From positions 1-43,190 of the forward strand of contig NZ_LITM01000018.1 of the NCBI RefSeq assembly GCF_001275675.1: a stretch of 43,190 bases of DNA, in the 5' to 3' direction. Source of the DNA: Lysinibacillus sp. FJAT-14745. Lineage in GTDB: Bacteria; Bacillota; Bacilli; Bacillales_A; Planococcaceae. The notes under the pieces were generated by a model. That model searched no databases. It was not told the origin of the DNA and saw only the letters and a list, made by a program, of their open reading frames with translations. Numbering within the stretch: the first letter of the stretch is position 1; each line of letters opens with the position of its first letter. The position numbers were made by a program, and so were the translations under genes. This document shows, in pieces, positions 15,876-25,643 of this stretch.

Positions 15876-17024
15876 TTATAACCCTAAATTCTTGGCAATA
15901 ATCACTTTCATGACTTCGTTGGTACCTGCATAAATGGACATGACAGGAATATCTCGATATCTTCTAGCAATCTTGTATTCCTCCATATAACCGTAGCCAC
16001 CATGTAACTGCATACACTGGACAGCAAGCTCACGTGCATTTTCCGTTATCCAGTATTTTGCCATTGAAACTTTTGTTACGACATCATTTCCTGCGATATG
16101 TTCCTCTATTAGAGATTCTAAAAATGATTTGCCAAGTTCGATTTTTGTCGCCATTTCGGCTATTTTAAATTGCGTATTTTGGAAGTCGCTAATGGATTTT
16201 CCGAAAGCTTGACGTGATTTTACATAATCAATTGTTAAAGAAAGCATGTCCTCAGCTGCCGTTTGTGCGGCGATGGCTACTGCTAAACGCTCTTGTTGCA
16301 GCTTTTGCATCATATAAATAAAGCCGTTACCTTCTTCACCAAGGAGATTTTCTACAGGTACGCGACAATCCTCAAAATATAGCTCGGCTGTGTCCTGTGC
16401 GTGCATGCCAACTTTTTCGAGTTTGCGACCTTTTGTGAAGCCTGGTGTCCCGTCTTCAATGACAAGGAGGCTAATGCCACGATGCTTTTTTTCTGCCTGA
16501 GGATTTGTTTTTACAGCAACGACCGCTAAATTTGTATGAATACCATTTGTAATAAATGTTTTTTGTCCGTTGACGATATAGTGATCACCATCACGAATAG
16601 CAGTTGTTTGGATGTTTGCCAAATCTGAACCTGTGCCTGGCTCCGTCATAGCAATTGCTGTAATATGTTCGCCTGTAACACATTTCGGTAGCCAGCGTGA
16701 TTTTTGCTTATTTGAGCCGTATGCCTCAATATAAGGCACAACAATATCGTTATGCAGACCAACGCCAATAAGGCTCGAACCTACGCGCTCTAGCTCTTCT
16801 TGAATAATAACGCCAAAACTAAAATCTAATCCGAGACCGCCGTATTGCTCTTCTACTTGGGGGCATAGATAGCCCATTTCCCCAAGCTTACGCCAAAATT
16901 CAAGTGGAATAAGATGATCTTTCTCCCATTGTGGATAGTGTGGCTCGGCTTCTTCTGCTAAAAACTTGCGTAAGGTTTTACGAAATAACTCATGCTCTGT
17001 TGATTCGAATTTATATCTTGTCAT
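15876..17024 (-). CDS. Acyl-CoA dehydrogenase, long-chain-like
   Basis: With the ATG at 17024 the protein has 382 residues, the family norm. The upstream in-frame ATG (17054) would add a tail and lies upstream of the AAAGGGG site. Family marks: AMTEPGTGSDLANIQT (FAD/substrate site), YIVNGQKTFITNG, YVKSRQAFGKSISDFQNTQ, and QLHGGYGYMEEY near the end. The usual catalytic Glu of short/medium-chain enzymes (IYEGT) is replaced: the sequence is IYAGTNEVMK. LQQERLAVA supplies a Glu at the place used by long-chain and isovaleryl types. It oxidises acyl-CoA to enoyl-CoA with ETF as acceptor; chain length is inferred. It stands alone, downstream of minisatellite B. Confidence 0.88.
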   Translation of the reverse strand: MTRYKFESTEHELFRKTLRKFLAEEAEPHYPQWEKDHLIPLEFWRKLGEMGYLCPQVEEQYGGLGLDFSFGVIIQEELERVGSSLIGVGLHNDIVVPYIEAYGSNKQKSRWLPKCVTGEHITAIAMTEPGTGSDLANIQTTAIRDGDHYIVNGQKTFITNGIHTNLAVVAVKTNPQAEKKHRGISLLVIEDGTPGFTKGRKLEKVGMHAQDTAELYFEDCRVPVENLLGEEGNGFIYMMQKLQQERLAVAIAAQTAAEDMLSLTIDYVKSRQAFGKSISDFQNTQFKIAEMATKIELGKSFLESLIEEHIAGNDVVTKVSMAKYWITENARELAVQCMQLHGGYGYMEEYKIARRYRDIPVMSIYAGTNEVMKVIIAKNLGL

Positions 17025-17441
17025 ATGAACAACGCCCCTTTTTCCCTCATACATGCGTAAATTTTCTCTTGCAATTACAATGTTACTTAAATATTCAGAA
17101 AAATTAAAGTATATTATTCAAAGATTTTTTACATAATTTTATAATAGATTGAAGAGTAAAGGGGATCTAACATAATATAGGTTCGATTTCGTAGGCGATG
17201 AGCACTCTAGCTATGTGCTGTAAACGACTTTGTGTAATCCCTTAGATTACGATATTGTCACTTTCCTAATGAGATTGTCATGTAAATAAAACGATTAAAT
17301 TACAAGGGAAATGTACACTTGATATAATGAGCGGATTGGTAGCCCTTTTACACTTACTTTCTATTAGAAATACGTAATGCAAATGTAAATGTTAAGCATA
17401 ATGTATAATCAACTAATACTATATGAAAGTAGGGAACTGAA
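17025..17441. other. Intergenic region between divergent genes, nothing recognised
   Basis: About 410 bp, AT-rich, between the acyl-CoA dehydrogenase and the phosphoesterase, which point away from each other. It must contain both promoters. I saw no repeat copy, no hairpin with a T-run and no ORF with a ribosome binding site. Confidence 0.5.
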
Positions 17442-18521
17442 ATGCCTAAAGTAATCGGTGGAATTCTTTTATTAAGTATATATAGTGCATTAACTTTTTA
17501 CTTAGGATGGGGATTGAGACATTGGCTTGTGGCGATGGGATGGTTCCGTTATCCAATTTTATATTGGTTAGTGCTGTATATCATTGCATTTAGTATTATT
17601 ATTAGTAGATTGCATGAGTCTTTACGAATGTTTTCAATAATCCATAATTATTGGATGTTTATTTTTGAATACGGATTACTGCTTTGTTTGGCAGCACACT
17701 TGATTCTTTGGCTAAGTCCTTTTAAAAGTGTACAGATAATTGGTAGTATTGCAATTGCTACTTTGTTTGTACTAAGTTTTGTGGGCACTTATTTAGCGTA
17801 TTCACCTGTTGTTCGGCATTTAGAAATAACGATGGATAAAAAGAGTAGTGAGCTAGAATCGATGAGAGTTGTAGTTGCATCAGATTTTCATTTAGGTGTT
17901 CTATCACATAAAAAACATTTACAGCGCTTTGTTACGTTATCGAATGAAGCAAAACCGGACATCGTCTTTTTAGCTGGGGATATTGTGGATGACGACCCTA
18001 AATGGTTTGTTAACGATGGAATGGCAGATGTGATGAAACAATTAACATCTACATATGGAGTGTACGGTGTACTGGGCAATCACGAGTACTATGGCAAGCA
18101 AATCCCTGAATTTATTAAAGAGATGGAAAATGCTAATGTAAAAGTTTTGTGTGATGAAACTATTAGAATCGATAATGTGATAGTATTAACGGGGCAAGAG
18201 GATATTACAAACAAGGATAGAAAGCAATTAGATGCATTGAAGACAGCAGATGACTTGCCTTGGTTTGTCATGAATCATACCCCAAATGATTTAAATACGC
18301 CTGCAAAAATGGGTGTAGACTTCCATATGTCAGGACATACACATAAAGGTCAACTATGGCCTAATCAGTATATAACAGCTCGTGTATTTGAGCTCGATCA
18401 TGGTTATAAGATGAAGGAGAAAATGCATACACTTGTTTCATCAGGTTTTGGCTTTTGGGGTCCTCCAATGCGAATAGGCAGCCGTTCTGAATTATGGGTT
18501 GTGGATATAAATTTTCGTTAG
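17442..18521 (+). CDS. Membrane-anchored metallophosphoesterase
   Basis: The protein has 359 residues. The first ~130 form four membrane helices. The rest is a calcineurin-type phosphoesterase domain with the full metal-site set in order: ASDFHLG, LAGDIVDDDP, GNHEYYG, MNHTPND and SGHTHKGQLWP. This is the YkuE/YpbG-like arrangement of Bacillales membrane phosphoesterases, acting at the membrane; whether the catalytic domain faces the cytosol or outside is not certain. Substrates in the family range from nucleotides to lipid phosphates and cannot be assigned. Start: GTAGGGAACTGAA before the ATG. It is a single gene. Confidence 0.88.
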   Translation: MPKVIGGILLLSIYSALTFYLGWGLRHWLVAMGWFRYPILYWLVLYIIAFSIIISRLHESLRMFSIIHNYWMFIFEYGLLLCLAAHLILWLSPFKSVQIIGSIAIATLFVLSFVGTYLAYSPVVRHLEITMDKKSSELESMRVVVASDFHLGVLSHKKHLQRFVTLSNEAKPDIVFLAGDIVDDDPKWFVNDGMADVMKQLTSTYGVYGVLGNHEYYGKQIPEFIKEMENANVKVLCDETIRIDNVIVLTGQEDITNKDRKQLDALKTADDLPWFVMNHTPNDLNTPAKMGVDFHMSGHTHKGQLWPNQYITARVFELDHGYKMKEKMHTLVSSGFGFWGPPMRIGSRSELWVVDINFR

Positions 18522-18535
18522 TTGGTAAATTGGGC

Positions 18536-18572
18536 ATGTGGCTCAAAATAACCCCACGTTATGGTGATGAGG
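18536..18572. repeat. Type-1 dispersed repeat, terminal scrap
   Basis: Only the AAATAACCCCACGTTATGGTGATGAG end of the type-1 element remains, between the phosphoesterase and uppP. Confidence 0.6.
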
Positions 18573-18667
18573 CAGGCTACTCATAACTAAATGTCATAGT
18601 CATAGTATATGAAAAAGTGTATTTTATAATATGTTGGCATTTAATTAACAAAAGGTAAGGTGAAAAC

Positions 18668-19501
18668 GTGGATATTATTGAATTATTAAAGGCGCTTATA
18701 TTAGGCATGGTCGAAGGGCTGACAGAGTTTGCACCAGTGTCATCGACAGGTCATATGATTATTGTGGACGATATGTGGCTAAAGACAGAGGAGTTTTTAG
18801 GGATGTATCCCGCCAATACATTTAAAATTGTTGTTCAACTAGGTTCTATATTAGCCGTAGTCGTTGTGATGTGGAAACGAATGTTGAGCTTAGTAGGGCT
18901 ATATAGAATCGAAGGACAATCTACTTCGATGAAAGGTCGCTTCAACTTAATGCATGTTATTGTGGGCATGTTGCCAGCAACTGTATTAGGTTTTGCATTT
19001 AAAGACTTTATCGATGATCATTTATTTAAAGTAGAGCATGTTATTTATGCTTTAGTAGCTGGGGCAATTTTAATGATTATTGCAGATAAATTTGCGCCGA
19101 AAAAACCAAAAGTGGATTCACTAGATAAGATTTCTTATGGTTTAGCATTTAAAGTAGGTTTAGTACAATGTTTATCGCTTTGGCCAGGGTTCTCTCGTTC
19201 AGGTGCAACAATATCTGGTGGTGTACTATGTGGTATGAGTTACCGTGTGGCCGCAGATTTTACTTTCATTATGGCAGTACCAATTATGGCGGGTGCTAGT
19301 TTAGTATCTGTACTGAAAAACTGGGATACGCTATCTATGGATTATTTTAGCTTCTATGTAGTGGGCTTCATTAGTTCATTTATTTTTGCATTACTTTCTA
19401 TTAAATTCTTTGTAGCACTTGTTTCAAAAGTGAAATTAATGCCATTTGCTATTTATCGTTTAGTACTAGCTGCTGTACTAGCTGTTATTATCTTTATGTA
19501 A
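18668..19501 (+). CDS. uppP: Undecaprenyl-diphosphatase UppP (BacA)
   Basis: The protein has 277 residues, the usual length, and starts at GTG after AAAGGTAAGGTG. Both active-site signatures are present: EGLTEFAPVSSTGHM near residue 16-30 and LWPGFSRSGATISGG near 175. About eight membrane helices are visible. It removes one phosphate from undecaprenyl diphosphate to recycle the lipid carrier of peptidoglycan and teichoic acid synthesis, and its loss sensitises cells to bacitracin (known for the family). It is monocistronic with its own terminator. Confidence 0.96.
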   Translation: MDIIELLKALILGMVEGLTEFAPVSSTGHMIIVDDMWLKTEEFLGMYPANTFKIVVQLGSILAVVVVMWKRMLSLVGLYRIEGQSTSMKGRFNLMHVIVGMLPATVLGFAFKDFIDDHLFKVEHVIYALVAGAILMIIADKFAPKKPKVDSLDKISYGLAFKVGLVQCLSLWPGFSRSGATISGGVLCGMSYRVAADFTFIMAVPIMAGASLVSVLKNWDTLSMDYFSFYVVGFISSFIFALLSIKFFVALVSKVKLMPFAIYRLVLAAVLAVIIFM

Positions 19502-19507
19502 TTAATA

Positions 19508-19544
19508 AAGTCACTCTTCTGGTTCAGAATGAGTGGCTTTTTTT
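19508..19544 (+). terminator. Rho-independent terminator after uppP
   Basis: AAGTCACTC pairs with GAGTGGCTT (one G-T) followed by seven T. It begins 7 bp after the stop codon. Confidence 0.88.
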
Positions 19545-19749
19545 AGCGTTTTTATCTTGTTTTAGGTAAAATTAAGTGGTTAATGAGTATTGTTTATAAG
19601 TAAGGTGGCTCAATCCTTGTTGCGAAAACAGATATTTTTTACCTATATATTGTCATTTTAATTGTTTGGAACTTATAATTGATTCGGAGAGTTTTTTGTT
19701 TTCGGATAATATCTAGTAGAATAGACATAGACACAGTGAGGTGGATAAA

Positions 19750-21042
19750 TTGTTTCAAATTGGAAATAGACCGAAGAAAAATACAGTTGAAATAAGTGAT
19801 GAATCAAGCATAGGGGTTATTATTCAAGATCAGGAACGTTTATTACAGTTAAATCTAGTAAATTTAACTAAAGAAGATTTGCAGTTGATCAGAAGTTTAA
19901 AACCGTATATTGAACGACATGTCTTAGAGGTAGTAGCGGCATTTTATCATGCAATTGAAAGTGTGCCAGTTTTACGTGATGTTATTGAAAAGTATAGCTC
20001 TAGTGAGCGTTTACGCCAAACATTACGCCATCATATTATAGAAATGTTCGAAGGGCGTATAGACGATGCATTTTTGGAGAAGAGAAGGCGAGTAGCGAAA
20101 ATGCATGTGAAGATTAACTTGTATCCTAAGTGGTATTTAGCAGCCTTTCAAAATCTTGAAAAATTTTTAAGAAAGATTGTTTATAAGCTTCAATTACCGA
20201 GGGACGAAGAAGAGAAGTTTTGTGATGCCATCAGTAAAATCTGTAATTTCGAACAACAGATTGTCCTAGAGGAATATGATAATTATGCTAATACATTAAT
20301 TGAGAAGCAACAGGATAGTGTTCGAGCACATGTAAAGGAAATTATAGGTGGGATATCTACGCAACTAGAGACTCAATCTCATAGTACTAATGAAACAGTG
20401 ACCGAACTTGTTTATAACGCCAAGGAAGTGAATGAATACTTGAAGGAAAGTATCGATGAGGCAAAAACAATGCAAAAGGTATCGTCTGAAGGTTATTCTA
20501 AAATTACATTAATTAATGAGCAAACAGGAAAAATTCATCATAAGACAGTTGAAATGTCGGGTATGGTGGAGCAATTAGATCAATCTTCTTCAAAAATCAA
20601 TGCTGTTATCGAAATAGTGAAAAGTATTTCTGGCCAAACAAATTTACTAGCATTAAATTCGGCTATTGAGGCTGCACGTGCAGGAGAGCATGGAAAAGGC
20701 TTTGCTGTCGTGGCGAGCGAAGTTCGTAAGCTTGCAGATCAAACGAAAAGTTCGGTTGAACAAATCGCGGATCTCATAACAATGTCTAATGGAATTACAA
20801 ACCAAGTTGTTCAAGCAATTCATGAAATCCAAGAGTTGGTGAACAATAGTATTGAGCAAAACGCAGAATCTTTAAAAGCATTCGATGCAATATCTGGCTC
20901 AGTAGACGGTTCTATCTCAAACTTCCAAAACGTCGGACTGAAAATAACGGAATTATCAGGAATTATAGAATCAATTGGAGAATCTTCCGAGGAATTAAAA
21001 CAAGCCGCCAATCGTTTAGATACAACAATCAGAGATTTTTAA
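19750..21042 (+). CDS. hemAT: Heme-based aerotaxis transducer HemAT (globin-coupled MCP)
   Basis: I place the start at TTG 19750, six bases after GAGGTG; the in-frame GTG at 19741 lies inside that site. The protein then has 430 residues. Residues ~30-180 form a globin sensor domain with the proximal heme His in [21 protein letters not shown] (about His119). The rest is a soluble methyl-accepting domain with the hairpin tip [21 protein letters not shown] and [17 protein letters not shown]. There are no membrane helices. In Bacillus subtilis HemAT binds O2 and signals through CheA/CheW for aerotaxis. The gene is not near other chemotaxis genes, as usual for this protein. Confidence 0.93.
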   Translation: MFQIGNRPKKNTVEISDESSIGVIIQDQERLLQLNLVNLTKEDLQLIRSLKPYIERHVLEVVAAFYHAIESVPVLRDVIEKYSSSERLRQTLRHHIIEMFEGRIDDAFLEKRRRVAKMHVKINLYPKWYLAAFQNLEKFLRKIVYKLQLPRDEEEKFCDAISKICNFEQQIVLEEYDNYANTLIEKQQDSVRAHVKEIIGGISTQLETQSHSTNETVTELVYNAKEVNEYLKESIDEAKTMQKVSSEGYSKITLINEQTGKIHHKTVEMSGMVEQLDQSSSKINAVIEIVKSISGQTNLLALNSAIEAARAGEHGKGFAVVASEVRKLADQTKSSVEQIADLITMSNGITNQVVQAIHEIQELVNNSIEQNAESLKAFDAISGSVDGSISNFQNVGLKITELSGIIESIGESSEELKQAANRLDTTIRDF

Positions 21043-21074
21043 AAACTATGCATAAAGCCTATGCATAGTTTTTT
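21041..21074 (+). terminator. Rho-independent terminator after hemAT
   Basis: AACTATGCATA / TATGCATAGTT form a perfect 11-bp stem with a 5-nt loop, followed by TTTT. It overlaps the region just past the stop codon. Confidence 0.92.
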
Positions 21075-21075
21075 G

Positions 21076-21325
21076 TTATCACCTTAACGTGTGGTTGATT
21101 TCCGTTCCGACTGGATGTTTTCCTGGGGGCGTCGGGCTAACAGGTGTTTTTTGTGCGAAAGCGTAGCGACAGCAAAAGGGTTTTATCTGCGCGAAAGCGA
21201 AGCGGCAGCGGCAACAGCACGGAGTTACGAAGGCGTTATTACAGGACTTGATGCTTTTAGTCTTCGTTCCTCTATTGCTGATCTCCAAAGAGTCGCCGAG
21301 TTTTCACTCCAATTAACTTATCCTC
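21076..21325. repeat. Type-1 dispersed repeat, reverse orientation
   Basis: It is read in the orientation opposite to the 11727 copy: it starts CACCTTAACGTGTGGTTGATT, then TTTCCTGGGGGCGTCGG, two GCGAAAGCG units (21156-21210), a degenerate hairpin around ATTACAGGACTTGAT, CTTCGTTCC, AGAGTCGCC and ends CACTCCAATTAACTTA. It fills most of the gap between hemAT and the hydroxyacid dehydrogenase. The remainder (21326-21564) is AT-rich and shows only a weak GGATGA periodicity. Confidence 0.82.
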
Positions 21326-21564
21326 ATGAACCAACTGTTTAAACAAAATGTTATTCTCAATTTTCAGTGATAAGCCTAGGTTTATTTTTCGTAAATAATA
21401 GGACAAAATCGCTTATCTGAAGGATGAAACAACAAATAGACGGATGAAGTTTGTAGACTGATAAAAAGGACTAGCGATTACATATATAAGGATAAGAAAT
21501 TCCTAGAAAATGAGCGTTCTAAGTGTTACGCTATAGGCGAATTGAGTAGAGGGGTGTTCGGAAT

Positions 21565-22527
21565 ATGAAAAAGAAATTATTTATTACACGAAAGTTCCCA
21601 GCGCATATAGTTGAGCCGTTGAAAGAGTATTATGATATTAAACAATGGGAGGAAGAGGAAATTGTTATACCACGGGAAAAACTATTGGCAGCTGTTGCAG
21701 ATTGTGAAGTATTGTGGGTAACGATTGCTGACCAAGTCGATGAAGAGTTATTATTACATGCACCCAATTTAAAACTCGTGACTAATTTAGCAGTCGGATA
21801 TAATAATATTGATGTCAAAGCTTTGCGTAAGCGTGGAATAATGGCGACTAATACTCCAGGAGTTTTAACAAATACGACTGCAGATTTAGTATGGGGATTA
21901 TTGCTTGCGACTGCTCGAAGAATTCCAGAAAGCGAACGATATTTGCGTGAGGGTAAATGGAAAAGCTGGTATCCGATGCAATTAGTAGGTAAAGATGTTT
22001 CAGGATCCACTATAGGAATTATTGGTATGGGACGTATTGGTCAAGCGGTTGCAAGACGAGCAAAAGGTTTTGATATGAAAATTTTGTACAACAATCGTAG
22101 ACGTCGCCATGAGGTAGAAGAAATGTATGGCTTTCAATATGTGTCGTTGGAGGATCTTTTAAAACAATCGGATTTTGTTGTTATTATGACACCTTTTAAC
22201 AATGATACTGTAGGACTTATAGGAGCAGAGGAACTTGCTTTAATGAAGGATGACGCGGTATTAATTAACGCATCACGTGGTGGCATTATCGATGAGAATG
22301 CACTGTATGATACGTTAAAAAACGGTAAGCTGTGGGCAGCAGGGCTGGATGTCTTTGAACAAGAGCCTATTGCGTTGGATCATCCATTATTGACGCTTCC
22401 AAATGTTGTAGCACTTCCACATATCGGTAGTGCCTCGCTTCAAACTAGAACTGCCATGCTGATGTTGAACGTTAAAGAGCTTACCGCATATGGGCAGGGC
22501 AAGGCTGTAACGAATCGAATAGATTAA
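21565..22527 (+). CDS. D-isomer 2-hydroxyacid dehydrogenase (glyoxylate/hydroxypyruvate reductase-like)
   Basis: The protein has 320 residues. Its split substrate domain surrounds a Rossmann NAD(P) domain with GIIGMGRIGQAVARRAKGF. Catalytic residues are the Arg in INASRGGIIDENAL, the Glu in DVFEQEPI and the His in ALPHIGSAS. NLAVGYNNIDVKALRKRGI and TNTPGVLTNTTADL are typical of the GyaR/glycerate dehydrogenase branch. It likely interconverts glyoxylate/glycolate or hydroxypyruvate/glycerate; the cofactor choice (NNRRRRHE after the second strand, basic) hints at NADPH. Start: GAGTAGAGGGGTGTTCGGAAT before the ATG. It is a single gene. Confidence 0.88.
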   Translation: MKKKLFITRKFPAHIVEPLKEYYDIKQWEEEEIVIPREKLLAAVADCEVLWVTIADQVDEELLLHAPNLKLVTNLAVGYNNIDVKALRKRGIMATNTPGVLTNTTADLVWGLLLATARRIPESERYLREGKWKSWYPMQLVGKDVSGSTIGIIGMGRIGQAVARRAKGFDMKILYNNRRRRHEVEEMYGFQYVSLEDLLKQSDFVVIMTPFNNDTVGLIGAEELALMKDDAVLINASRGGIIDENALYDTLKNGKLWAAGLDVFEQEPIALDHPLLTLPNVVALPHIGSASLQTRTAMLMLNVKELTAYGQGKAVTNRID

Positions 22528-22627
22528 TTGCACCGAAGATAACAGAAGTAGGAGTAATTTTTACGACAAAGCGGCTAAGCTCCGTCCACAGTGGAAATAT
22601 AGGGTATAATTCAACTGAATTTATAAG

Positions 22628-22661
22628 AAAAGGAGCACATCGTAATTAGATGTGCTCCTTT
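22628..22661 (+). terminator. Hairpin terminator after the hydroxyacid dehydrogenase
   Basis: AAAGGAGCACATC pairs perfectly with GATGTGCTCCTTT around a 7-nt loop. The T-run is short (TTT), and the stem lies about 100 bp from the stop codon. Confidence 0.75.
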
Positions 22662-22663
22662 AG

Positions 22664-22742
22664 CTAATTTCAAAGGTGTTCAAACATCCGCTGAAATTAG
22701 TAAAGCCTCCGAAGGCAATTATGCCGAGACATAATTGATTAA
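22664..22742. repeat. Type-2 dispersed repeat
   Basis: The hairpin arms CTAATTTCA (22664-22672) and TGAAATTAG (22692-22700) flank GGTGTTCAAACATCC. TAAAGCCTCCGAAGG and the small hairpin CAATTATG / CATAATTG follow. The same order occurs at 34274-34583, where the arms have a different but again complementary sequence. Confidence 0.75.
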
Positions 22743-22752
22743 AAAGCGTCCA

Positions 22753-23553
22753 TTATCTATTAAACATATCAAACAAACCGCCAATGCCACCTTCGCCTTT
22801 AGATTGACCGCCACCGCCTTGAGAAATTGGTGCTGCAGCAAAGACGCGGCTTGCTAAGCGGCTAAATGGTAATGATTGAATCCATACTTTACCCGGACCC
22901 TTTAAAGTAGCGAAGAAGATACCTTCACCGCCAAATAATGCAGTTTTTACGCCTCCAACCATTTCGATATTGTAATCCACATCAGATGTCATAGCAACTA
23001 AACAGCCTGTATCAACACGTAATACTTCGCCAGGTTGTAGAGTTTTTTCGTGAATAGCTCCACTTGCATGTACAAAAGCCATGCCGTCTCCTTCAAGCTT
23101 TTGCATAATGAAGCCTTCACCACCGAAGAAGCCAACACCGATTTTTTTCTGGAATTCAACACCTATTGAAACTCCTTTAGCAGCAGCTAAAAATGCATCT
23201 TTTTGACAAATAATCTTTCCGTTCAATTGGCTTAAATCCATTGGAATAATCTTACCAGGGTATGGAGAAGCAAAATACACATGACGTTTACCTGAACCAA
23301 CGTTCGTAAATGTCGTCATGAATAAACTTTCACCCGTAATTAGACGTTTTCCAGCTCCAAATAATTTACCCATAATACCACTTTCTTGGCTTCCTCTTGA
23401 ACCATCGCCAAAGACAGTTTCCATATGGATAGAATCATCCATCATCATTAAAGCTCCAGCTTCAGCTACTACTGTTTCTTGAGGGTCAAGCTCAACTTGC
23501 ACGTATTGCATATCATCGCCATATAATTTGTAGTCAATTTCATGATTATTCAT
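22753..23553 (-). CDS. AIM24/TIGR00266-family protein
   Basis: The protein has 266 residues. Its repeated short beta-strands and glycine-rich turns are typical of the AIM24 (DUF124) beta-roll: VELDPQETVVAEAGALMMMDD near the N-terminus, GLITGESLFMTTFTN-type block (KRLITGESLFMTTFTNVGSG), GGEGFIMQKLEGDG, VDTGCLVAMTSDVDYNIEMVGG and FGGEGIFFATLKGPGKVWIQSLPFSRLA. The C-terminus is Gly-rich, then IGGLFDMFNR. The family is widespread in bacteria and its yeast relative is mitochondrial, but the bacterial role is unknown. TTTTGGAGGAATCCCTTT before the ATG supports the start. It is monocistronic. Confidence 0.88.
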   Translation of the reverse strand: MNNHEIDYKLYGDDMQYVQVELDPQETVVAEAGALMMMDDSIHMETVFGDGSRGSQESGIMGKLFGAGKRLITGESLFMTTFTNVGSGKRHVYFASPYPGKIIPMDLSQLNGKIICQKDAFLAAAKGVSIGVEFQKKIGVGFFGGEGFIMQKLEGDGMAFVHASGAIHEKTLQPGEVLRVDTGCLVAMTSDVDYNIEMVGGVKTALFGGEGIFFATLKGPGKVWIQSLPFSRLASRVFAAAPISQGGGGQSKGEGGIGGLFDMFNR

Positions 23554-23727
23554 AAAGGGATTCCTCCAAAAATAGTTTTGTTATTGTATACGATTATAAG
23601 TTGTTTTAGTTTCAATGCATAATTAATTATTTTAGGAAAAAAGGGAATAAGCTAGTGAATGTCGAATATAAACAACTAGAATGAGTATTTTTTATTTTCA
23701 CCTAGCTGAAAATTGGTGATTGTTTTA

Positions 23728-23900
23728 ACTTCTTTTTGTGGGTGTCAAACATCCGCTGAAATAGAGGGACTCAGTCTAAGAACGCCACGTCCTGTGGCAA
23801 TGACTGAGTGACCAACATCATGTTGCTGCCGCTGCGTTAGCACTACGCTTTCGCACAAAAAACATCTGTTGGCCCAAAGCCTCCGGCGGATTACTCACAA
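23728..23900. repeat. Composite of type-2 and type-1 repeat modules
   Basis: A type-2 hairpin (TAACTTCTTT...GGGTGTCAAACATCC) starts at 23728. It is followed by the hairpin GCCAC-GTCCT-GTGGC (23784-23798), CCAACATCATGTTGCTGCC, a reverse-orientation CGCTTTCGCACAAAAAACATC piece, and GCCTCCGGCGGAT. The rest of 23554-24138 contains only the promoter for the downstream operon. Confidence 0.75.
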
Positions 23901-24026
23901 AAGACTTTCATCCGTAACTGACAACAATGTTCAGCTAAAAGAAAATAAAGCCTCTGACGATTGTCACCGATGTTATTAATCCAAAAGAATGCTCTTCAGA
24001 TCTCTATATATTAAAAATTCGGAATT

Positions 24027-24055
24027 TTGACATATCTATTTTTATATACTATAGA
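24027..24055 (+). promoter_or_regulatory. Probable SigA promoter of the lysine-catabolism cluster
   Basis: TTGACA (24027-24032) and TATAGA (24050-24055) are 17 bp apart. The leader to the first gene would be about 75 nt. No SigL (GGCAC-N5-TTGCA) element was seen. Confidence 0.5.
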
Positions 24056-24138
24056 GTAATAGATAATATCTGTCTGAAAGCAATGCAATTGGTAACAATG
24101 AGGCAGAGGCAACATAGATTGTTTAGGGGGTGTTTGTA

Positions 24139-25617
24139 GTGGAAATTAAAAACTATATCGGCGGTGAATGGGTAACACATTCACATTTACAAAGTATAGT
24201 AGTGACCAACCCTGCTAATGGGGAGCAGCTAGCTACAATACCGCGTTCTACTGCAAGTGAGGTAGATGAAGCGGTAGCGGTTGCAAAACAAGCACAAAAA
24301 ACCTGGGCATTAGTACCTGCGCCTAAACGTGCTGACTATTTATATGCCATCGGTCAAAAAATGAAAGAGAAAAAGGAACATTTAGCGACCGTTTTAACAA
24401 AAGAGATGGGCAAGGTTATTGAAGAAGCTCGAGGTGAAGTACAGGAAGGGATAGACATGGCCTATTATATGGCTGGTGAAGGGCGACGGTTATTTGGGGA
24501 GACAACACCGTCAGAGCTGGCTAATAAATTTGCTATGAGTGTACGAGCACCTATTGGCGTTGTAGGTTTAATAACTCCGTGGAATTTCCCTGTGGCTATT
24601 GCTACTTGGAAGTCATTCCCTGCAATTGTTGCTGGTAATACGTTCATTTGGAAGCCATCGAATGAGACACCAATGATGGCGTATGAAATGGGCAAAATTT
24701 TTGAAGAGGTTGGTTTACCAGGCGGAGTGGCAAATATCGTCTTTGGTACGGGGCCAACAGTTGGAACAGCATTGATTGAACATCCAGATGTTAAGGTCAT
24801 TTCATTTACCGGCTCTACAACAACAGGAAGTAAGGTAGCAGAGCTAGGTGGTAAACACCTGAAAAAGATTTCATTAGAGATGGGTGGGAAAAATGCAGTC
24901 ATAGTTATGGATGATGCCGATTTACAGCTAGCCACTGAAGGCATTTTATGGAGTGCATTTGGCACTGCTGGTCAAAGATGTACAGCATGTAGTCGGGTGA
25001 TCGTGCATAAAGATGTAAGAGAAGAACTAGAAAAACGTCTATTAGACGAAATGCAAAAGCTAACAATTGGGGACGGCCTAGATGACGGTGTGAAAATCGG
25101 ACCTGTGATTAATAAAGCCGCATTAGAAAAGATTAATCACTATGTGCAAATCGGCAAACAGGAAGGGGCGACGTTGTTAGCTGGAGGTAGAATTTTATCT
25201 GAGCCTCCTTATGATAAAGGGTTTTATTATGAGCCTACACTATTTACCAACGTGAAGCCTGACATGATTATTGCACAGGAAGAAATCTTTGGTCCGGTCG
25301 TTTCTCTAATTGAAGTAGCAAGTTTGGATGAAGCAATCGAAGTAAACAATGGCGTAAAATTTGGCTTATCCAGTTCAATTTTCTCACAAGATGTGAATAC
25401 GATTTTCCGCGCACAACGAGATTTAGATACAGGTATTGTTTATGTGAATGCTGGCACAACGGGTGCTGAAATCCATTTACCATTTGGCGGCACAAAGGGC
25501 ACGGGGAATGGTCACCGCGACTCGGGTGTAGCTGCCTTAGATGTCTATACAGAATGGAAAAGTATTTATGTAGACTATAGCGGTAAATTACAAAGAGCAC
25601 AAATCGATACAGAATAA
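24139..25617 (+). CDS. Aldehyde dehydrogenase, probable aminoadipate-semialdehyde dehydrogenase
   Basis: The start GTG at 24139 is six bases after AGGGGGTG; the upstream GTG (24130) is part of that site. It has 492 residues, normal for the NAD(P)-dependent ALDH superfamily. Motifs: LITPWNFPVAIATWK, KPSNETP, FTGSTTTG, the general-base Glu in SLEMGGKN, the catalytic Cys in GTAGQRCTACSR, EEIFGPVV and LPFGGTKGTGNGHRD near the C-terminus. The last block is shared with alpha-aminoadipic semialdehyde (ALDH7-like) and related enzymes. Next door is L-lysine 6-dehydrogenase, whose product is aminoadipate semialdehyde/piperideine-6-carboxylate, so oxidation of that product to 2-aminoadipate is the best guess. 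The spacing to the next gene is 24 bp, suggesting an operon. Confidence 0.85.
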   Translation: MEIKNYIGGEWVTHSHLQSIVVTNPANGEQLATIPRSTASEVDEAVAVAKQAQKTWALVPAPKRADYLYAIGQKMKEKKEHLATVLTKEMGKVIEEARGEVQEGIDMAYYMAGEGRRLFGETTPSELANKFAMSVRAPIGVVGLITPWNFPVAIATWKSFPAIVAGNTFIWKPSNETPMMAYEMGKIFEEVGLPGGVANIVFGTGPTVGTALIEHPDVKVISFTGSTTTGSKVAELGGKHLKKISLEMGGKNAVIVMDDADLQLATEGILWSAFGTAGQRCTACSRVIVHKDVREELEKRLLDEMQKLTIGDGLDDGVKIGPVINKAALEKINHYVQIGKQEGATLLAGGRILSEPPYDKGFYYEPTLFTNVKPDMIIAQEEIFGPVVSLIEVASLDEAIEVNNGVKFGLSSSIFSQDVNTIFRAQRDLDTGIVYVNAGTTGAEIHLPFGGTKGTGNGHRDSGVAALDVYTEWKSIYVDYSGKLQRAQIDTE

Positions 25618-25643
25618 CAGATCAATGAAAGGGGATGTTCTTG

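Noticed and set aside
21421-21490. A possible fifth 21-bp array (GGATGA at about 20-bp spacing)
   Set aside because: Only two clear units, spacing not constant, core not matching well.
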